Part shown: piece by piece, positions 6,148 to 9,432 of the stretch
Numbering within the stretch: the stretch's first letter is position 1
How the letters are laid out: each line of letters starts with the position of its first letter
DNA from: an uncultured Intestinimonas sp.
GTDB lineage: Bacteria > Bacillota_A > Clostridia > Oscillospirales > Oscillospiraceae
Assembly (NCBI GenBank): GCA_958435885.1
Contig: CAUBHZ010000045.1
Location: 1 to 9,432, forward strand
Reading direction: 5' to 3'
Length of the DNA: 9,432 nucleotides
Translations under genes and position numbers: made by a program
The notes under the pieces: model-generated
Databases searched by the model: none
Told to the model about the DNA's origin: nothing
Seen by the model: the letters and a program-made list of their open reading frames with translations, nothing else

Positions 6148-6813
6148 TCAGGAGGAATGAATGCCGCCGTCCTCCCGTCGGGGAAGGGTGGGGAGGCGCC
6201 GGTTGACGGCGTCCAGCGTGGCCAGAGCCGCCGAGAAATTGGGGTCTTCGCCCTCGTAGCAGGCGCCCAGCAGGGCCTCGGTCTTGCCGCCGTTTTTCAG
6301 CAGCAGTCCCACCAGCATGGCCTGGTGCTCACCCAGGGCGGTGGAGCGGATCTCATCCAGAGAGAAGGAGCAGCTGGGGGCCAGGACTTGGTTGAGGGCA
6401 TCCACGGTGGCCAGGGCGATGGAGCGGAACCGGCCGGTGGTGGACAGGTCGCACTGGGAGCTGCCCTGGTAGATCCTGTCCTCCAGGTTGAGATAGACGG
6501 AGGCGGAGGCGCCGGAGCGGCCGGTGGAGAGCTCCAGCCGGTCACAGACCAGACGGCCCCGATGGGCGATGGGGCCGGGCACCTGGGCCACACTGACCAC
6601 CCGGTGGTCCAGCTCCACCTGGAACCGGGCCAGCAGGGCGGACTGGATGTCCCGGACGATCTGCTTGGGGCTGCGGGACTGGTCGGAGAGGATGTGGACT
6701 TCCCGGATAACGCCGTTTTCCACATTGAATTCTGCGCCCAGAATGCCCGGCAGCTGTGTGACCAGGTCCTTCCAGGCCGCAGGGCCGGATGACGGATGGG
6801 ACTGTGAGGTCAT
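6148..6813 (-). CDS. Conserved hypothetical protein with two tandem alpha/beta repeats
   Basis: A 221-residue soluble protein, no signal or membrane segment. Residues about 16-78 form an N-terminal module (GAEFNVENGVIREVHILSD, then RSPKQIVRDIQSALLARF and ISV-type strand VVSVAQV). Residues about 87-144 and 149-207 are two copies of one unit: several strands, then a helix, ending RSIALATVDALNQVL and FSAALATLDAVNRRL. The repeat has a loose resemblance to the LeuA-type regulatory (dimer) fold, but that is only an impression. I recall similar proteins in Firmicutes without assigned function. Start: ATG at 6813 with GGAGG seven bases upstream. The longer ATG at 6888 is excluded because the promoter places the transcript start near 6884. 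It is first in a unit with the peptide, HD-GYP and DUF5317 genes. Confidence 0.8.
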   Translation of the reverse strand: MTSQSHPSSGPAAWKDLVTQLPGILGAEFNVENGVIREVHILSDQSRSPKQIVRDIQSALLARFQVELDHRVVSVAQVPGPIAHRGRLVCDRLELSTGRSGASASVYLNLEDRIYQGSSQCDLSTTGRFRSIALATVDALNQVLAPSCSFSLDEIRSTALGEHQAMLVGLLLKNGGKTEALLGACYEGEDPNFSAALATLDAVNRRLPTLPRREDGGIHSS

Positions 6814-6890
6814 GGGGTCGCCTCCAATCGAAGGATCGTCTGACCGGTGTACAAAGCCGCCAGCCGGAACAGGGGAAATCATATGCACAT

Positions 6891-6919
6891 ATTATACAGG
6901 ATTCGACCGCAGGGTGCAA
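6891..6919 (-). promoter_or_regulatory. Sigma-A-type promoter of the HD-GYP cluster
   Basis: On the minus strand TTGCAC (6919-6914), a 17-base spacer and a perfect TATAAT (6896-6891). Transcription should start near 6884, giving a leader of about 70 bases before the ATG at 6813. No other comparable promoter is visible between here and 4588, so it probably serves the whole four-gene unit. Confidence 0.8.
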
Positions 6920-6951
6920 TAGATTTGTATCCAACCGGACAGGATTTGTGA

Positions 6952-6968
6952 GAGGAAAATCTTTCCTC
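6952..6968. repeat. Inverted repeat in the divergent intergenic region
   Basis: GAGGAAA (6952-6958) and TTTCCTC (6962-6968) around ATC. It lies between the minus promoter at 6919 and the plus-strand gene starting at 7010. It could be an operator or a chance purine/pyrimidine symmetry. An 8-base direct repeat ACAGGATT (6896-6903 and 6939-6946) is also present here. No clear promoter for the gene at 7010 was found in this region. Confidence 0.3.
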
Positions 6969-7009
6969 CATGCGCATAGGTATAGAGGAGAGGAAGGGGG
7001 AGGGGAGAT

Positions 7010-7564
7010 ATGGAGCGGCGGTATCCCCTGGAGGGAGGCGGCAGCCTGACCGTGCGGGCGGACGGGCTCCGGGCGGTGCTGGAGGCGGAGCGGCCGCCGG
7101 ACGGCCGGGGGCTTTACAAGGCCTATCTCCGGGGACCCTCCGGCCGGGCGCTGCTGGGCACCCTGGCCCCGGAGGGAGGACGGCTCCGGATCAGGCGCAC
7201 CCTGTCCCTGGACGCCCTGGAGCGGCAGGGAGCCTGGCCGCCGGCGGGAGGCGAGCTGGAGCTGGCCTTCGCCTTCGGGAGGGAGAAGGCACCCGATGGG
7301 TGGCAGTGGAGAGACCCGGAGAGCCTGACCTTCGGGGAGGAGGACCTCCGGGCCATGGCGGTCCGGCAGGGACGGGCCCTCTTCCAGCCCGCGGACGGAG
7401 GGTTCCGGCTGGCCTACCCCTTCTCCTGCGCCCGCCCCTTTCCGCTGCCCGGGCTCTTCTGCCTGGCGGAACCGGCAGTGCTGGAGGGGGAACGCCACCT
7501 GTGCTTCCGCTTTGACCGGAAGGGCTGGCCGGTGGTGCCCCGCCGCAGCGCCGGAGTTTGTTGA
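7010..7564 (+). CDS. Hypothetical protein (184 aa) upstream of mrnC
   Basis: A 184-residue soluble protein, rich in Arg, Gly, Pro and Leu, without membrane segments, signal peptide or metal motif. Visible stretches are LYKAYLRGPSGRALLGTLAP (35-54), a basic RLRIRRTLSLDALERQG (58-74), a Trp-containing DGWQWRDPESLTFGE (96-110) and a terminal LCFRFDRKGWPVVP (164-177). The alternation of short hydrophobic and turn-forming segments suggests a mainly beta structure. I do not recognise the family. The ATG at 7010 follows an AGGGGAGAT ribosome binding site, and its codons are GC-ending like its neighbours; overlapping frames have shadow-like composition. It is the first plus-strand gene before mrnC, and its stop codon overlaps the mrnC promoter. 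Confidence 0.72.
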   Translation: MERRYPLEGGGSLTVRADGLRAVLEAERPPDGRGLYKAYLRGPSGRALLGTLAPEGGRLRIRRTLSLDALERQGAWPPAGGELELAFAFGREKAPDGWQWRDPESLTFGEEDLRAMAVRQGRALFQPADGGFRLAYPFSCARPFPLPGLFCLAEPAVLEGERHLCFRFDRKGWPVVPRRSAGVC

Positions 7565-7589
7565 CCGCCCGGCGGCGCTGTGATACACT
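7561..7589 (+). promoter_or_regulatory. Sigma-A-type promoter of mrnC-rqcH
   Basis: TTGACC (7561-7566), a 17-base spacer and TACACT (7584-7589). The -35 contains the TGA stop codon of the preceding gene. Transcription would begin near 7596, with a leader of about 104 bases before the mrnC ATG. Confidence 0.7.
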
Positions 7590-7624
7590 GTAAAAGAATA
7601 CCGCTCCGAAGGGGACAGGGACCT

Positions 7625-7667
7625 GCCGCCCTCCGGAGCCGGGCGGCGGGGGCCGGACAGGCCGCCC
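7625..7667 (+). promoter_or_regulatory. mrnC leader with three mutually pairing arms
   Basis: Arm A GCCGCCC (7625-7631), arm B GGGCGGC (7641-7647) and arm C GCCGCCC (7661-7667). B can pair with A or with C but not both, the geometry of a two-state leader. There is no T-tract after either hairpin, so a transcriptional attenuator is not shown; the GC-rich background makes chance matches fairly likely. Confidence 0.3.
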
Positions 7668-7699
7668 TGCCCATCCTGACAGATACGGAGAAGAGATAC

Positions 7700-8101
7700 A
7701 TGACCGATTATTTCCACCTGCACGCAGACCCCGACGAGATCCGGGCCGTCAGCAGCCTGGGCCTTGCCCACCTGGGGGACGGCGTCTTTGAGCTGATGGT
7801 GCGCTCCTGGCTGGTGCTCCACGGGAAGGCCACCTCCCGGGGGCTCCACAAGGCCACCGTCCACTTCGTGGCTGCCCCCGCCCAGGCCGCCATGGCCAGG
7901 AAGCTGGAGGGCGTCCTCACCGAGGAGGAGCAGGACGTCTTCCGCCGGGGCCGGAACACCAGCCCCCACACCATCCCCAAGGCGGCCAGCCGGGAGGAGT
8001 ACCAGACGGCCACCGCCCTGGAGGCCCTCTTCGGCTACCTCTATCTCCAGGGGCGGACCGACCGGCTCAACGAGCTGTTTACCCTGATGATGGAGGAGTG
8101 A
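7700..8101 (+). CDS. mrnC: Mini-ribonuclease III
   Basis: A 133-residue cytoplasmic endoribonuclease, full family length, consisting of an RNase III catalytic domain without the double-stranded RNA-binding domain. In Bacillus subtilis it matures the ends of 23S rRNA. Landmarks: LGLAHLGDGVFELMVR (20-35) with catalytic Asp27, LHKATVHFVAAPAQA (49-63), VFRRGRNTSP (80-89) and ATALEALFGYLYL (104-116) with catalytic Glu109. The ATG at 7700 has GGAG nine bases upstream; the in-frame upstream region is not coding-like. It has its own promoter and sits six bases before rqcH, so the two are co-transcribed. In Firmicutes mrnC is usually next to cysS, which here lies about 7.5 kb upstream on the same strand. 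Confidence 0.93.
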   Translation: MTDYFHLHADPDEIRAVSSLGLAHLGDGVFELMVRSWLVLHGKATSRGLHKATVHFVAAPAQAAMARKLEGVLTEEEQDVFRRGRNTSPHTIPKAASREEYQTATALEALFGYLYLQGRTDRLNELFTLMMEE

Positions 8102-8107
8102 CGCGGC

Positions 8108-9432
8108 ATGGCATTGGACGCGATCTGCCTGACGGCAGTGCTGGAGGAGCTGAGAGGGACCCTGGAGGGGGGACGGATCGATAAGGTCTATCAGCCCAGC
8201 CGGGACGAGATCGTCCTGGCCGTCCGTGGGGCAGGAGCCAACGTAAAGCTCCTCCTCTCCGCCAGCCCCAACGGACCCCGGCTGCACCTGACCAAGGAGG
8301 TCCGGGAGAACCCGGCCCAGCCCCCCATGTTCTGCATGCTCCTGCGCAAGCACCTCACCGGCGCCCGGTTCCTCCGTCTGGAGCAGCCGGAGCTGGAGCG
8401 CATCGTGCTGCTGCGGCTGGAGTCCACCGACGAGCTGGGGGACAAGGTGGGCCGCACTCTGGTGCTGGAGGCCATGGGCCGCCGGGCCAACCTCATCCTG
8501 CTGGACGGCGAGGACCGGATCATCGACTGTGTCCGCCGGGTGGAGGGGGATGTGGCCACCGGCCAGCGGGGCATCATGCCCGGCCTTCTCTACCGCCTCC
8601 CCGACCCCAGGCCGGGGCTGCCCCCCCTGCTGGAGCGGGAGCTGGACTTCCGCTCCAACGGTGTGAGCCGGGGTGAGCGCCTGGAGGAGAAGCTGGAGCG
8701 CCTCAAGGAGACGGTGGGGCCTGAGGGCTTCGTTCCCTACGGCCTGGTGCGGGAGGACAAGCTGGTGGATTTCACCTTCCTCCCCATCCTCCAGTACGGG
8801 CCGGGCACCGAGCTGCGGCGCTATGAGAGCTTTTCCAAGCTGATGGACGACTTCTATGCCAGCCGGGCCACGGCGGAGAAGGTGGGCCAGCGGGGTGCCG
8901 ATCTCCAGAAGGCGGTGACCCGGGTCCGGGACCGGGTGGCCCGGCGCGTGGCCCAGCAGGAGCTGGAGCGGGAGGCCACCAAGGACCGGGAGCGGAAGCG
9001 GGAGCTGGGGGACATCCTTACCTCCAACCTCTACGCCCTCCGCAAGGGCATGGGGACGGTGCGCCTCACCGACTACTACGACCCCGAGGGCCGGGAGGTG
9101 GACATCCCCCTGGACCCCCTCCTCACCCCCCAGCAGAACGCCGCCAAGTATTATAAGGAGTACAACAAGGCAAAAACAGCGGAAAGCATTTTAACTTTAC
9201 AGCTAGAGAAAGGCCGGCGGGACCTGGACTACCTGAACAGCGTGCTGGAGGCCATCGCTCTGGCGGAGGGAGAGCGGGACCTCCAGGAGATCCGCCAGGA
9301 GCTCACCGACACCGGATATCTCCGCCGCCCCTCCAAAGCCAGAGACCGGGGCAAGCGGGTGGCCTCGAAGCCCATGGAGTTCCGCTCCTCCTCCGGCCTG
9401 CGTATCTCCGTGGGCAAAAACAACACCCAGAA
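8108..9432 (+). CDS. rqcH: RqcH/NFACT ribosome-quality-control protein (partial, runs off the window)
   Basis: Open from the ATG at 8108 to the window end: 441 codons plus two bases, no stop. RqcH binds stalled 50S-peptidyl-tRNA complexes with tRNA-Ala and adds C-terminal alanine tails that mark the chain for degradation; older names include FbpA/fibronectin-binding protein. NFACT-N begins MALDAICLTAVLEELR, with NPAQPPMFCMLLRKHL (68-83) and VLEAMGRRANLILLD (119-133). Residues about 255-400 are a charged helical region likely to be a coiled coil (QQELEREATKDRERKREL). The final visible motif GLRISVGKNNTQ opens the NFACT-R domain. Position 97-98 is Glu-Arg where B. subtilis has the Asp-Arg pair. 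The ribosome binding site GGAGGA lies inside the end of mrnC, six bases upstream gap. Confidence 0.95.
   Translation, partial: MALDAICLTAVLEELRGTLEGGRIDKVYQPSRDEIVLAVRGAGANVKLLLSASPNGPRLHLTKEVRENPAQPPMFCMLLRKHLTGARFLRLEQPELERIVLLRLESTDELGDKVGRTLVLEAMGRRANLILLDGEDRIIDCVRRVEGDVATGQRGIMPGLLYRLPDPRPGLPPLLERELDFRSNGVSRGERLEEKLERLKETVGPEGFVPYGLVREDKLVDFTFLPILQYGPGTELRRYESFSKLMDDFYASRATAEKVGQRGADLQKAVTRVRDRVARRVAQQELEREATKDRERKRELGDILTSNLYALRKGMGTVRLTDYYDPEGREVDIPLDPLLTPQQNAAKYYKEYNKAKTAESILTLQLEKGRRDLDYLNSVLEAIALAEGERDLQEIRQELTDTGYLRRPSKARDRGKRVASKPMEFRSSSGLRISVGKNNTQ

Noticed and set aside
6157..6792. 211-codon plus-strand frame opposite the repeat protein, with an AGGAGG nearby
   Set aside because: Composition is shadow-like and the AGGAGG lies only one base from the ATG. 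The minus frame has promoter, ribosome binding site and internal protein repeats. The promoter-like match is kept as a low-score finding only.
6814..6884. c-di-GMP riboswitch in the leader of the HD-GYP cluster
   Set aside because: The roughly 70-base leader lacks the conserved GEMM-type core sequences I would expect; nothing beyond ordinary short complementarities is visible.
6814..6888. Longer N-terminus (ATG at 6888) for the repeat protein
   Set aside because: The promoter -10 at 6896-6891 puts the transcript start at or after this ATG, and the ATG at 6813 has a perfect ribosome binding site.
6542..8353. 603-codon minus-strand frame running across four plus or minus genes
   Set aside because: It crosses the divergent promoter region and is antisense to mrnC and rqcH; it is an artefact of high GC content.
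1..9432. Mobile element, CRISPR array, tRNA or rRNA gene
   Set aside because: No transposase or integrase frame, no regular repeat-spacer series, and no tRNA cloverleaf or rRNA sequence was seen on either strand.

Overview
The window is GC-rich, has strong purine-rich Shine-Dalgarno sites, and carries Firmicutes-type housekeeping genes: Mini-ribonuclease III, RqcH/NFACT and the end of cysS. The unusual GC-rich composition with clostridial gene families (DUF4230, DUF5317, clostridial M20 amidohydrolase, MepA-like MATE pump) suggests a gut Oscillospiraceae-type clostridium, in the neighbourhood of Flavonifractor, Pseudoflavonifractor or Lawsonibacter. The genus is inference.

Layout from left to right. 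The 3' end of cysS (+) stops at a strong bidirectional terminator (218-258). Facing it on the minus strand is a membrane-anchored DUF4230 protein with its own clear sigma-A-type promoter. Next, also minus, come a 60-residue hypothetical protein and, upstream of it, an M20 amidohydrolase that probably shares its transcript; a weak imperfect terminator closes that unit. An AT-rich divergent promoter island (about 2500-2550) separates the amidohydrolase from a MATE-family efflux transporter (+). A perfect 34-bp palindrome (3997-4030) ends the transporter and the convergent unit beyond it.

The most interesting block is minus strand, 6919 down to 4040. From one strong promoter (TTGCAC-17-TATAAT) it encodes, in order: a soluble 221-residue protein built from an N-terminal module plus two tandem copies of one alpha/beta repeat; an unlisted 27-residue hydrophobic peptide with a perfect Shine-Dalgarno; a multi-pass membrane HD-GYP phosphodiesterase with intact catalytic motifs; and a small membrane protein of family DUF5317 whose start overlaps the HD-GYP stop. 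Two RNA-hairpin-forming inverted repeats flank the peptide gene. This looks like a compact membrane signalling unit (cyclic-di-GMP turnover plus a small membrane peptide). The joint function is inference.

The right end returns to the plus strand: an unrecognised 184-residue protein, then mrnC (Mini-III) with its own promoter (TTGACC-17-TACACT) overlapping the upstream stop codon, then rqcH, cut by the window edge. mrnC normally sits directly behind cysS in Firmicutes, so the roughly 7.5 kb between them looks like an interposed or rearranged block.
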